Positions 23,624-33,277 of a DNA stretch of 64,000 nucleotides are shown piece by piece (position 1 is the stretch's first letter; each line of letters opens with the position of its first letter). The notes below the pieces were generated by a model. That model worked only from the letters and a program-made list of their open reading frames with translations, was not told the DNA's origin and did no database searches. The stretch is from assembly GCA_963556255.1 (NCBI GenBank), contig OY744606.1:6489373-6553372 (forward strand). The letters run 5' to 3'. The stretch is from Allolobophora icterica. Lineage: Eukaryota > Annelida > Clitellata > Crassiclitellata > Lumbricidae. The translations under genes were made by a program, and so were the position numbers.

Positions 23624-24080
23624 TAGGGGGCCATCCATATATTACGTACACAAAAATCCGGGAAAATTGGACCCCCTCCCCCCCTGTTCGCAAGCGTACT
23701 TTCTTCCACCACCCCCCCCTGAGTACGTACGTTTGACGCAACCACCCCCCCCCCCCCGATGACCAGCTGCAGAAAGTGTCTCCAGGCACTTTAGGCCAGA
23801 TTATTGAAGGGCCAATATAGACAAATTATAGGTGTCTTCACAGCACAGAATAACTGCACATGGCTTTTATATAATGTAATAAAATGCCATGGGACGACTA
23901 TAGGATAATACAGAGTTATAAATAGGCTAATGTGGACGTCATAATTAGAAATTTATTTTGGGTACGTACACATTTTTTTACCCCCCCTTCCCCCCCCCCG
24001 TTCGCACCCGTACGCAAAATCGCCAAAATCCGACCCCCCTCCCCCCCTAAGTGCGTACGTAATATGTGGATGGCCCCTAG
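23624..24080. mobile_element. MITE with GGGGCCATCCA termini
   Basis: Ends GGGGGCCATCCATATATTAC and, in complement, GGGGCCATCCACATATTACG form inverted repeats of about 30 bp. They are flanked by TA or TAG on both sides (23,624-23,626 and 24,078-24,080). The duplication fits Tc1/mariner (TA) or Harbinger (3 bp) insertion and cannot be resolved here. The interior has CCCCC runs and three GTACGTAC motifs and no coding sequence. Confidence 0.75.
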
Positions 24081-24491
24081 TTGATCAGAAAATGTTTGCT
24101 TTTATAAACCATCATGAGGATGACTAGCGCACTAAAAAATGCGAAAACCGCACATTTATTTATTTAATTAAATCAAGCAATAAGTATTTTATATAAATAT
24201 GCATATACGTACTAGGACTATACGCGCACTGTACTTAGAGAAGTATCAGAAGCACGATGAAACCTAATTAGGTGCTGCTAAACTAGAAAAATTTACAATA
24301 GACACACTCAACATTCCAGATTTTGTTCTAACAAAGTTTGCAAAATATGAAATAAAACTCGAAATTTTAACAGATTTGCATGATTATTTGACCATGGCAT
24401 GGATTGAGTCTCTACTGTGAAGCTAGACGAATGGCACTTTCTATTATAGTTTTCGTTGAAGTTAATGGTTTTTTGGTTTCTCTTGTTTTAG

Positions 24492-24680
24492 AATCAGCAA
24501 GACTGCCGTTTTCATCCACAATGGGTTGTCGCTGTTACGTGTGTATTGTTCACGAAGTCCGTATGTTGCCTACACCTTGAGAATTTGGTTGCACTCCTCG
24601 TTTCTAGAATATGAAAATGTACGGGAGCCACAATTGTCGAATCCGTTTAAGACTTCGACGAAGTGTTGCACAGTTTCAAG
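24492..24680 (+). other. Candidate exon (weak)
   Basis: A pyrimidine-rich stretch ending TTGTTTTAG is followed by 189 bp and a donor-like CAAG|GTATAA. One frame is open throughout, but the product has no recognised motif. A GC-richer block with GACGCCATTGTTTCGG at about 23,458 could be an upstream promoter or 5' UTR. Without transcript data this is only a splice-signal match. Confidence 0.15.
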
Positions 24681-24959
24681 GTATAATCTTCAAAATTCTC
24701 GTTTGCCTGTAAATAATATGTCTTTGTAACCGTAATGAAATTACTTATCTAATATACGACTAACAATATGTTTTGCATGAGTAGTGTTGCAAAATTGTCA
24801 CAAGTGTTATTTTATGCCCACTTGGAAAGAGAATGGATGTGAGAATGAATTCGGTGCGAAGTTTTCCCCTTAAACAAGTATGTTAGCCAATCGCTGAACA
24901 AATTTTAAACATTAGACGAGAAATAAAAAAAAATAAATTATTTTTGTAATTAACACCAA

Positions 24960-25115
24960 ATTCAAGATTCTTGAGTTTAGAAAAGAAGAAGAAAAGCGGT
25001 CGTTTAAGGCTCCCTCTCGGGGGTGAGAGTCAGCCTTGTGTGTGAAGGGCATCGGCGTCGTTTTCTCTACCTGGTGAGGATTTGAACCCTTCACAATCTC
25101 ACCTTTAAATGCTGT
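24960..25115 (-). mobile_element. tRNA-like SINE fragment
   Basis: The minus strand contains GGGTTCAAATCCTCACC (25,075-25,091), a good B box, with a GTGAGAGTCAGCC-type body downstream. No full cloverleaf can be folded. Confidence 0.45.
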
Positions 25116-25484
25116 GCACGTAAAAGCTAGCCAAACATGGAATCAAATGCATTACGTTGAAATTTTTGGTAGTGTTTTGAATTTATGTAGCATTTCATGT
25201 TATAATTTATGTGTGTAATTTGCAGACAGAAAGTGAGGCGGAATTGAAATGCCTATAATATTACGTCCATCTATAAAGAAGTCCATGAAACTGCTGCCAC
25301 TGGAAAAAAACCAAGAGGTTTTCTAATCGTTTGAGACATTTTGTTAACGCTTTTGAGTTAAACACAGATTCCTAAAATTTCTCAGTCCATCGAATTTTGC
25401 TTACAAATACAGAGAAAAAGGACTAAAAGGTCAGTGGTTTCGGCAGGAAAGTAAAAAAACAGATACAAAACGAATTTCTGCTTG

Positions 25485-25700
25485 CACTGCTATGGCGCAA
25501 CGTAGGACATTCTCCGTGGTGGGTCCTACCGTCTGGAATGACCTCCCTCTCTCGCTTCGCTCCCTCCATAGAGACTTCTCAGGAACTTTGCATGACCATC
25601 TTAAGACTTTTCTTTGTGACCAGGCCTGGGTCGGGAGCTCCACTGATTAGATTCCTTGAAGGGGCGCTATATAAGTTCATTAAAGAGAGATAGATAGATG
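25485..25700 (+). pseudogene. CR1/L2-like LINE ORF2 C-terminus and 3' tail
   Basis: The frame from about 25,489 reads RRTFSVVGPTVWNDLPLSLR and then HDHLKTFLC, the clearest copy in the window of this C-terminal phrase. The stop codon lies just after VGSSTD near 25,648. It is followed by GGGGCGCTATATAAG and a (GATA)n-type tail at 25,685-25,700. Everything upstream of the last ~55 codons is missing, as in a 5'-truncated LINE insertion. Confidence 0.7.
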
Positions 25701-27488
25701 GTTTTTCGAAAACTGCTCACATTTATCAGTTGAAAGTTGCGTGAAAAAACATAAAATTCTTCCTGAATAGATGAGGGAGCCAAAGATCATCCTATAGTGA
25801 TTTTCTGCTAGCAACTCTCTGTAGCAAACTCTCTTCTTTCCAGTTCAGGAGGTCTTTTTTAGGACAGGGAATAAGATTACACACCAGCCGACAAATGTTG
25901 TACAGCCATTTACCTGTAACACTGTTTTCTGTTCGCAGGCAATGACGCGATTTGGTGTGGTGAAAGAACAAAGTGATTTGGCCATTGCTCATTCCAGTTA
26001 ACTCCAAATACTTCATCAGTCTGACAACGCGCATATTTCTCTACCAGTTAATGCGCTCGAGATAATTTTCAATTTCTCTCAACGTGCATTATCTTTTTGG
26101 TGCTAGTTTTGTCGGTAATCATCTAATCATCTTTGATGGCCCTTTTATGAGAATTTAATAGACAAAATGCAATCGCACTAAACAGTCATCTAATTAATTA
26201 GTATAGATGCAAGTATGTATAAGTATGTAAATAAGTAAGTAGCCCCTATTTGCATCTGACAAACGCATATATGCAGTAAGTAACTTTCTGCCTTTGTTTA
26301 TCTATTTCATTCACTAATTTTCTGTACAACAAATGCGAATTTTATATTTCGATATTTGGGTAGACACACATTTGTGCAGACTATAGGCACTCTGTATTCT
26401 ACATGGAATTGATAGAGTGTAGACTAGGCTACCGTGTAGTGTTTTATCTGTCCTTCTATTTATTTTCAGTGTTTATTAAGGGCAACTATCTAACAGCCCC
26501 GAAAAAAGGGAAGGCATCTCGATCGACCTAGGATCACTTGGACTAGTGTCGTGGAGAATGACCTGACAACCCTGAGCTTCGGCTTTCATACTGCAAGAAG
26601 GGAACAGAATGGCCTCGCATCGTTGACCCGGCTACGCTCCGCTGAATTCGCCCTCAGAAGATGACGAAGTAGACTATACAGCAACCGATCATAAATCAAT
26701 AACAACAAGCAATTGTGAGTGGAGGACTTCCTACACAGTAAACGTCTCAAGGGAGGCTCGATCGTCTACTCTCCGCCTTAATAAGGGAGCGCTCCAACCA
26801 ATCGGTTACCGTACCCCCACAACTTCAGCCGTCTGTAATAGTTTCCATCTATCTGTGTCAGTGCATTGCTGAGTTTTGTCTGAATTTCTTAATATTTGTT
26901 TTCTTCGAAAATAAGGTAGGCACTGTTTTCTAAAAAGACCTGATACATGTATGAATATTTTTTAAATATTGTCGCAATCGAAGGTCGCCTGTCGTGTGTT
27001 TGCCGTGTGTTGATGTCGACCCTCGACTGCTTGTTCTTTTACTTGCACTTTTATTTACGTGCCTAACTTTTCTTTAGAAGATTCACGACGCACTTTGTTT
27101 AATTAATAAATGAATTTAATTAAAGAAACAAATATATACACTAACTCTACGGGAACTTCCACGTAGTATTAAAGCGTTTAGATATTAAATCGGACTATCT
27201 CAAATGTTGCTTCGTACAGCCTAACTACAGATCGTTTTTCGCGTCAGTCTCTGAATCTGACGGACTAATACTCTGCCGCCGCCGCTGGTCGCTCCTCTCG
27301 ATGTTGATCGCTCGACCGTTGTTCTCACGTCGCGCTCGGCAGTAGTACAAGTCCCGTATTCTCCTTTTCCTTCCGTTAAGTAGGAACTTCAGCGTGCATC
27401 GGTCAGCCCCCTCCCCACGTCAAGCTATCGTCAATTAGTGTCAGATTGCTCTTCGAGCCGCGGGTCGTCGCTCGCCTGCCGCGCGGGC
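25700..27488. other. No gene recognised
   Basis: 25.7-26.9 kb is AT-rich and featureless. 26.97-27.49 kb is GC-richer with CG-rich phrases (CGCCGCCGCTGGTCGCTCC) and could be part of a retroelement or a promoter. No matching second copy, open frame or terminal repeat was found. Confidence 0.35.
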
Positions 27489-27556
27489 GGTGTCTGGTTA
27501 CACCATAGCCGCGAGGTGTCCTATTACACCTTGGCTATGTGGTGTCCGATTACACC
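27489..27556. repeat. Three tandem palindromic motifs GGTGTC-N4-TACACC
   Basis: GGTGTCTGGTTACACC, GGTGTCCTATTACACC and GGTGTCCGATTACACC start at 27,489, 27,515 and 27,541, exactly 26 bp apart. Each is a partial inverted repeat (GGTGT...ACACC). Confidence 0.8.
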
Positions 27557-27879
27557 TCGGCCTCGCTGCCTTCATTGTTGACCAAGTGGAGACTGGCTTT
27601 CGTCCGTCATCATTCTATCTCGACCGCCAACGACGCCTCCATCGTGATGATGATGACATCTCGTCGTTGTCGTCGATCTCCTCACGCGACAAATATGGAT
27701 TGTGAAAAATTATGACTGAAAATGTCGGCGTTAACCCCTTGGAAATCTCCAACATGCCCCTTAAGAGTCAAATATATTCAACACAAATTTAAAAAAACAC
27801 CATAAAATAGTTGGTGGCTTACCCGAAACCCATTTTCCATTCTCTGAGCATATGTGAACCTAGTTTGATTTCATACTCT

Positions 27880-28138
27880 AAATAAGGTGTATGATACAGA
27901 GGGATAAAGGTCTCTCATGTGAATACTATACGAGAAAGGCGAAAGAAATGGATTGGTCACATCCTGAAAGAGGATTCCATGTTGAGAAGGAATGAAAGTG
28001 ATGTGAAAATTGGAGCGAAAGAAAACGAGAGGAATGCTGTTGGACTGGATAATGGTGGATGGATATACTAAACTGAAGGAGGAAGCCCAGAGGTGTGGCC
28101 TCATTGGACATTTGAACCTACTTAGGGGGAAAGGACTT
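27880..28138 (+). pseudogene. LINE ORF2 C-terminal relic
   Basis: Phrases such as ERKKTRGMLLDWIMVDGY and LKEEAQRC at 28,010-28,100, preceded by wording like WIGHIL in another frame, resemble the extreme C-terminus of endonuclease-RT LINE proteins (WIGHVLR ... KRxRGRPRxxWxD). It is frameshifted and ends in a (CAGA)n microsatellite, as expected of a LINE tail. Confidence 0.45.
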
Positions 28139-28140
28139 GC

Positions 28141-28207
<67 letters not shown>
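28139..28207. repeat. (CAGA)n microsatellite
   Basis: About 17 perfect units, directly after the LINE relic. Confidence 0.95.
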
Positions 28208-28482
28208 TAAATGCAGAGAGACGGAGGGAGGGAGGTAGGGAGGAGATTCTAAATTTCGACCCCAAAGTCAAAATTTCATACGACAACCCTCAGCTGCAGG
28301 ATTAAACTTTGAGGTTCAAATTTCCTGCTTTTTGAACATCTAAGCTAAGCGGCACGGTGGAGTATTGGTAACGCGTTTGGTCAATGATCATGCGGTCGCC
28401 GGTTCGACTCCGTGCAACAGCCCTGGGCAAGTTGTTTGCGCACACCGTGCCTCTGTCACCTAGCAGTATAATTTGGTACCGG

Positions 28483-29306
28483 TGTAAAGACTTCAGGCTA
28501 CCCCCAATTTCAAGTTACCCCCCGGTATTCTGAAATCAATTTCACATTACCCCCCGGAGTAGCCTGAACGCGATTTCAAGTTACCTCTGCGCTGTTCACA
28601 TTACCCCTGTCTGATTTAGCTAAAATTATAAATTCCTTTGCTTGCAAGTTATGATATGTTTATTAAATAAAACACGTGAAACATACAAGATTGAAAGCTG
28701 GTGTCAATCTTTTAAAAAATAAAAAAGTCACAGAAATGTTAATTGTATTAAAATCACTCATACACTAGTTCAAACTGCCTGATGATAGGGATACATACAT
28801 AAGATATACAAAGATTCAACCTAGTTGACGTAATTGTGATCTACAGAGAAAGATAACTTGTTGTACATAATGTACTAGAGGGGTAATGAGAGTTTAATGA
28901 TAAATGATAAATGTTATTATTATTATTATTATTATTATTATGAGATAGTCGAACGCAGTGCTCGAAATGGACCGGAACGCACCGTAACGCCGTTCCGGTT
29001 CGTCAGCGTTCCGTTCCGGTTCGCCAAATGAATTATTGTGGAAAATACTATGAAATTAACGTGAATGCTCCCATATCTTTGACTAGCGTTCCGTTTCGTA
29101 AAATTTTCCATTTCGAGCACTGGTCGAACGGGTAATCTGAAATCGTAGGTGGTAATCTGAGATCAATTTCAAGTTACCCCCGGGGGTAACTTGAAATCGA
29201 TTTCAGGGTAACTTGAAATTGATTTCAGATTACCTCCCGGTAATCTGAACGTGATTTCAAGTAACCGGTGGGTAATTTGAAATGAGGGTAATCTGACAAC
29301 GCTACA
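28483..29306. mobile_element. CCGG-flanked MITE, copy 2
   Basis: Inverted relative to copy 1: it starts TGTAAAGACTTCAGGCTACC and ends, in complement, with TGTAGCGTTGTCAGATTACC. Flanks are CCGG (28,479-28,482) and CCTG (29,307-29,310) inside a SINE. It contains a 167-bp hAT MITE at 28,956-29,122. The module GATTTCAAGTTACC recurs near both ends. Confidence 0.75.
28956..29122. mobile_element. hAT-type MITE (H4), 167 bp
   Basis: Terminal inverted repeats CAGTGCTCGAAATGGA with a perfect 8-bp duplication GTCGAACG (28,948-28,955 and 29,123-29,130). The interior repeats CGTTCCGGTTCG. Confidence 0.92.
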
Positions 29307-29511
29307 CCTGCGTAAGCTGGGAAGTAAACGGCAAATCCTGCGATACACTAGCCCCGTGTCCAGGACCTTGGGATTCGTCCATTGTCGGCTCAAGGGCTTA
29401 GCAATGAAGATGAGCGCCTCACCTACTTCCCACTTGGGATATGGACTGACTTTACTTTTTTATGCTAAACTTTAAAGACATCTTAACAATTTCTTTTGCT
29501 TGACTTTTAGC

Positions 29512-29629
29512 TGTAGAGAACTTCGCCCTTGGACTTCTGACTACAGAGGCGCTGAACCTGAACAGGACTGGGAATTTCGCCTCAGACCACTACGAAATTG
29601 CGCAAGAGTGGCTAGTCTCTCAGCCGTGA
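29512..29629 (+). other. Candidate terminal exon
   Basis: A good acceptor (TTTCTTTTGCTTGACTTTTAG) precedes about 118 bp with one frame open for 38 codons up to TGA near 29,627-29,629. The product contains ENFALGLLTTEALN and DHYEIAQEW and looks like folded protein, with no low-complexity sequence. It matches none of the surrounding repeats. The gypsy element starts about 25 bp after the stop and would lie in the 3' UTR. No upstream exon could be identified and no family is claimed. Confidence 0.3.
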
Positions 29630-29654
29630 CGTTAATAACTAAGTTTACACAAAT

Positions 29655-31884
29655 TGTGACGTTCGTCGCTCGAGATCAACTAACCCTTCATCAGACGTGG
29701 TACCAATTTGTGTCGGTCTTACCCGAGACGCTGCTTCGTCGTCGGGCTGGGTTCGGCTCCAGCCAACTGACCTTCTGGAGTCGCCCGGGTCACTATCCTG
29801 TCTACTTCTGCTGTAGACGAGCGGTTCCCTGTCTCCGCTCTCAGTGCCCATTTCTCCAAGAGGAGGTCCCGAGGGTATCGCTTGTTTGCGAACAGTGTCG
29901 CTGTCAAGCTCCATCTCACTTTCGGACTCTGCCACTGCCGCGGTCGCCGGGTGGGCAACGTCCTCGTCCTCAGGATGGCCGTCCTTTAGAACAGGGTTCG
30001 CTCTCTTGCCGGCAGGAGTCCTCAGCTTCCTGTGAGATCTCTTAGTCAAAGACTTCCTCTTTTTCTCCACCTTAACCGAACCCTCACGTACCATTCTGCA
30101 TCTCATGACTCTCGAGTTATCGTCAATAGGGGAAAACTCTGAACGTTCTCTTGTCCGAGAGGACAAGGTGTACATCTGACGAGTCGTCACGTCGTGCCGT
30201 CTCAAACACGCGAACATCTTGCGATAATATATGCACGTGTGATATTAACGCGGTGTACTGGTCTCACGACACTCTCTTCTGATAGGACAGGTTCTAGGTC
30301 TAAAACCTCCCTAACCGCACGCAGAACTGTGTTCCGACCGGCGCACGAGGTGGGCCCTACTTCGCACTTCGGTCAGTTCTCGGAACTACGTGTTTCGATC
30401 ACCAAGTTATTTGCTCTGAATAACGATTGGTTTGAATACAAGATTTTCCTGACTCTATCGTTTTTCCTGGTCTTACCGCACTGTAATCAGTTGTCGGGCG
30501 GTCTTTTCCCGTACTGCGGTCTTTCGGTAACAGTGGTCTTTCCCAGTAACTATTTTTAGTTACCGGGCGATGGAGCCCCTCCAACGCTCCACCGGCGTGT
30601 CAGCCATCCAAGTGTCACAATCCAAATGTAACGCTGACCCCGTAAGGTTACCAGAATGTCCTGAATTTTGTTCCCAAGAATTTCCGAATTTTGGTTCCCT
30701 AACGAAGGTCACGCTTACTCCCACAGGTAACCGGACAAGCTCCGATCGCGGGGTTCTTCAAAACCCAAGAGGGAACTTCCTGCCTGTCGCCAAATTTACC
30801 CTTATTATCGTTTTTGTACTAAACTGGTTTTTTCAGGTATCCCGACGGTCACTTCACCGAGTGCCGAAGTCGCGTAAAACTCTCCCAGCCGAAGACGCCG
30901 AAGTCGCGTAAAACTCTCCCGGCCGAGTACGCCGAAAGCGCGTAGAACTTCCCCTGTGTCGAGTACGCCGAAATCGCGTAAAACTCGTTTCAGTGTATAA
31001 AACCAAACACTGTCGGATCTTGGAGTTCTTCGAACTCCAAGAGGGATTTCCTTGCCCGACGCCGAATTTACTCTTGGTTTCAAGGATTTCAGAATTCCAG
31101 AAAATGGCTACCTTAAGAAGGTCACCTTTACTCCCATGGGTTACCGGACAAGCTCCGATCGCGGAGTTCTTCTAAACCCAAGAGGGACTTTCCTGCCCGT
31201 CGCCAAATTCACCCTGGTTTTCGATCTCACACTGAATTGGTTTTCCTGTGTATCAACGGTATCCTTCCCCGAGTATTACTCAGCCGTAGATTTCCCGCAA
31301 TCGGGATCTAGACCGCTTCGCGATCAACGGAGGGATCCAACCCGCCGGATCGGCGCTGTCGGCCCGTCTCCCAACAGTGAACTTCTTTAGCTGTACTCGG
31401 GATCGCCTGATTATATTATTCGGACGCCCCTTTCGTCCGTAAATATATTTGTACTAACCGGAAACTCGAACTCTGACTCTGTCGTAACCAAAATCACTCG
31501 CCTACCACGCTGAGTGCAGTATATTTGAATCGGTAACTGAGTCGCTAACCAACAACGCTGTTTAACAGTATTGCTATGTATGAAGAGTCGAACCAACTCT
31601 TCACGTATAAAGCAGCGCACCGTGAGGCAGGCTCTATGCATCCCGAATGAGCGCGTCTGCTCGCTATGCGCTGGCTTTACACCGTCGATCGGGCTTCCCT
31701 ATCACGGTCGTTGCTGGACAGTCGCCTATTGAAATTAAATAGAAATTAAATGATCGATGCTGGGCCTTCGCATGTAAAATTAAGAGAAACGATGCTGTTC
31801 CCTTCGCATGTAAAATTAAAGAAAACGATGCTATTCGCATAAAATAAATCCTCCCACATACGCACTGTGGCCTTGACCGCCACA
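29655..31884 (-). repeat. 3' LTR of the gypsy element
   Basis: Same length and sequence as the 5' LTR. It retains the N-terminal gag coding segment (29,655-30,217), which here runs out into host sequence and stops five codons later. Confidence 0.93.
30704..31260. repeat. Imperfect repeats inside the LTR
   Basis: GGACAAGCTCCGATCGCGG, CCCAAGAGGGA and CGCCAAATT occur at about 30,733, in weaker form at about 31,013, and again at about 31,146. Between them, 30,862-30,985 has four ~36-bp units with GCCGAA.TCGCGTAAAACTC. The other LTR has the same arrays at 40,622-41,178. Confidence 0.8.
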
Positions 31885-31897
31885 CTCTCCCCACCTT
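31885..31897 (-). promoter_or_regulatory. Polypurine tract
   Basis: The element strand reads AAGGTGGGGAGAG immediately before the 3' LTR (TGTGG), the expected plus-strand primer. Confidence 0.85.
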
Positions 31898-32022
31898 ACT
31901 TAGATGCGGAGCATCTCTGCCAAAATCGGGGACCTTAATCAAACGTGACAGGAACATCCCCAACCCAGATCCACTTAGAGAGCAAGGAACCAAATGCACC
32001 TTTGGTTATAGGGCGGTATATC

Positions 32023-32182
32023 AACAATCTCGGCACCCTGCACGTACGCCAAACACGATGAGAACCGTGATAGCGACAGCCTATTTAATGATGCTTTCGA
32101 TCTCTCGGCACCCTGCACGTACGCCAAACAACGATGAGAACCGTGATAGCGACAGCCTATTTAATGATGCTTTCGATCCGAA
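32023..32182. repeat. ~80-bp unit in tandem in the gypsy 3' region
   Basis: Two consecutive units (CTCGGCACCCTGCACGTACG ... ATTTAATGATGCTTTCGATC). A third, single unit lies inside the capsid region at 37,625-37,707 with the same outer boundaries (AACAATCTCGG and GATCCGAA). Confidence 0.9.
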
Positions 32183-32579
32183 CCACCACCCTACTGGCAA
32201 CCTGTCGTACCTGACAAATCGCCAACCTTAACAGGCCCTCTATCATGAACCTGGGCTCTACCGGACCCCAAGGGCCAGGAGAACTAAAGGAGAGAAAAGT
32301 CGCCCACTGTCTCCCGATCTGGTAACCATCGTCGATCAGTCACACCCGGTACCACTTCCAAATCGTGAAAGCAAACTAAACTAGTACAGGTTATCATATT
32401 TACGCACATGATCTAGGTCCTAACATATGCTTCTATCGCATGATGATCTATCCTAAGTGCGCACTAAGGTAGCGCACTAAAGTATCATGAAACGGTAACC
32501 AAGGAAATCGCATTGCCCCGAATTTCCTTAACACTCGTTGTTACGAGCATTATACTGTCGAAAAGAAACTCTGTCATCA

Positions 32580-32905
32580 CAAGGAAACGGAAACATGGTT
32601 CTCCAATAGTTCGCTTGTAGAACCAACGCAATGAAGCGTCCTAGTACTGGAATCTTTACTCGTTTCAGTACTAACCACTAAGCCAATGTTTAACCGAAAA
32701 CATATCATCAAAAGGAAACTTAAACAGTCATTCACTGACAATCTGTAAAACCAACGCAATTAAGCGTTGCTGGTAGCACAGGTACTGTATGCTCCCAGAT
32801 ACCGCTCAAAAGAAATACTCTCATCAAAAGGGCAACTGAAACATGGGTCTCGAATAGTCAATAAAACCAACGCAATTAAGCGTTTATCTAGTTGGTCCTA
32901 GATAC
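32580..32905. repeat. ~120-bp degenerate repeats in the gypsy 3' UTR
   Basis: ACCAACGCAAT.AAGCGT recurs at about 32,625, 32,752 and 32,870. Each is preceded by AAAGG.AAC...AAACA and followed by a TAGT-type stretch. Confidence 0.7.
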
Positions 32906-32950
32906 ACGTCTGCTTCAGAAGGTCACTAACAAGGACTTCTACAGTCGTAG

Positions 32951-33277
32951 TCATCCATCCAAGCGAGGTCTTCGTCTCGTCCGTCGTCCAGGTGGCAATT
33001 CTGGATCAGCGGTCTCGTCTGGATTTTCTGAAGGTTCCTCTGGTTCATGTTCTGCATTAGAATCTTGAGCCAGGACTGGCCAGTCTACTGTAGGTAACTC
33101 AAGATTTCTGTCCCTCTCCGGTAACCAGGTACTCGGAGGTTTACCGTAAAACGGCTTCAATTTATCCACGTGCACAACCATTAGCGTGGATTTCGGACTC
33201 TTCTGAATCCGGTACAGACACGGACTGAGCACTTGAATAACCAAGAATGGGCCGGTGTAATAGCGAGCCCATTTTGT
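32951..33277 (-). pseudogene. Integrase C-terminus (GPY/F module) after in-frame stop
   Basis: Directly after the TAG at 33,278-33,280 the same reading frame continues with TKWARYYTGPFLVIQV and VVHVDKLKPFYG, the GPY/F module that normally closes gypsy integrases. It ends at 32,951 after an acidic and then basic tail (EEPSENPDE, GRRTRRRPR). One base change would account for the stop. Readthrough of the TAG cannot be excluded. Confidence 0.8.

Larger units (their letters stand above)
28349..29455 (+). mobile_element. tRNA-derived SINE, split by a MITE
   Basis: The head (28,349-28,420) has GTGGAGTATTGGTAACGCG as A box and GGTTCGACTCC (28,401-28,411) as B box. The body runs CAAGTTGTTTGCGCACACCG and CACCTAGCAGTATAATTTGG. 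It is broken at 28,482 by the CCGG MITE and resumes at 29,307 with CCTGCGTAAGCTGGGAAG. Joining across the MITE gives the usual order of such SINEs, so the insertion site is well defined. Confidence 0.7.

Noticed and set aside
26972..27760. Solo LTR
   Set aside because: GC-rich block with TG-like beginning, but no TG...CA pair with a target duplication and no second copy in the window.
28137..28207. CRISPR-like direct repeats
   Set aside because: Plain CAGA microsatellite; no spacers. No CRISPR array exists in the window.
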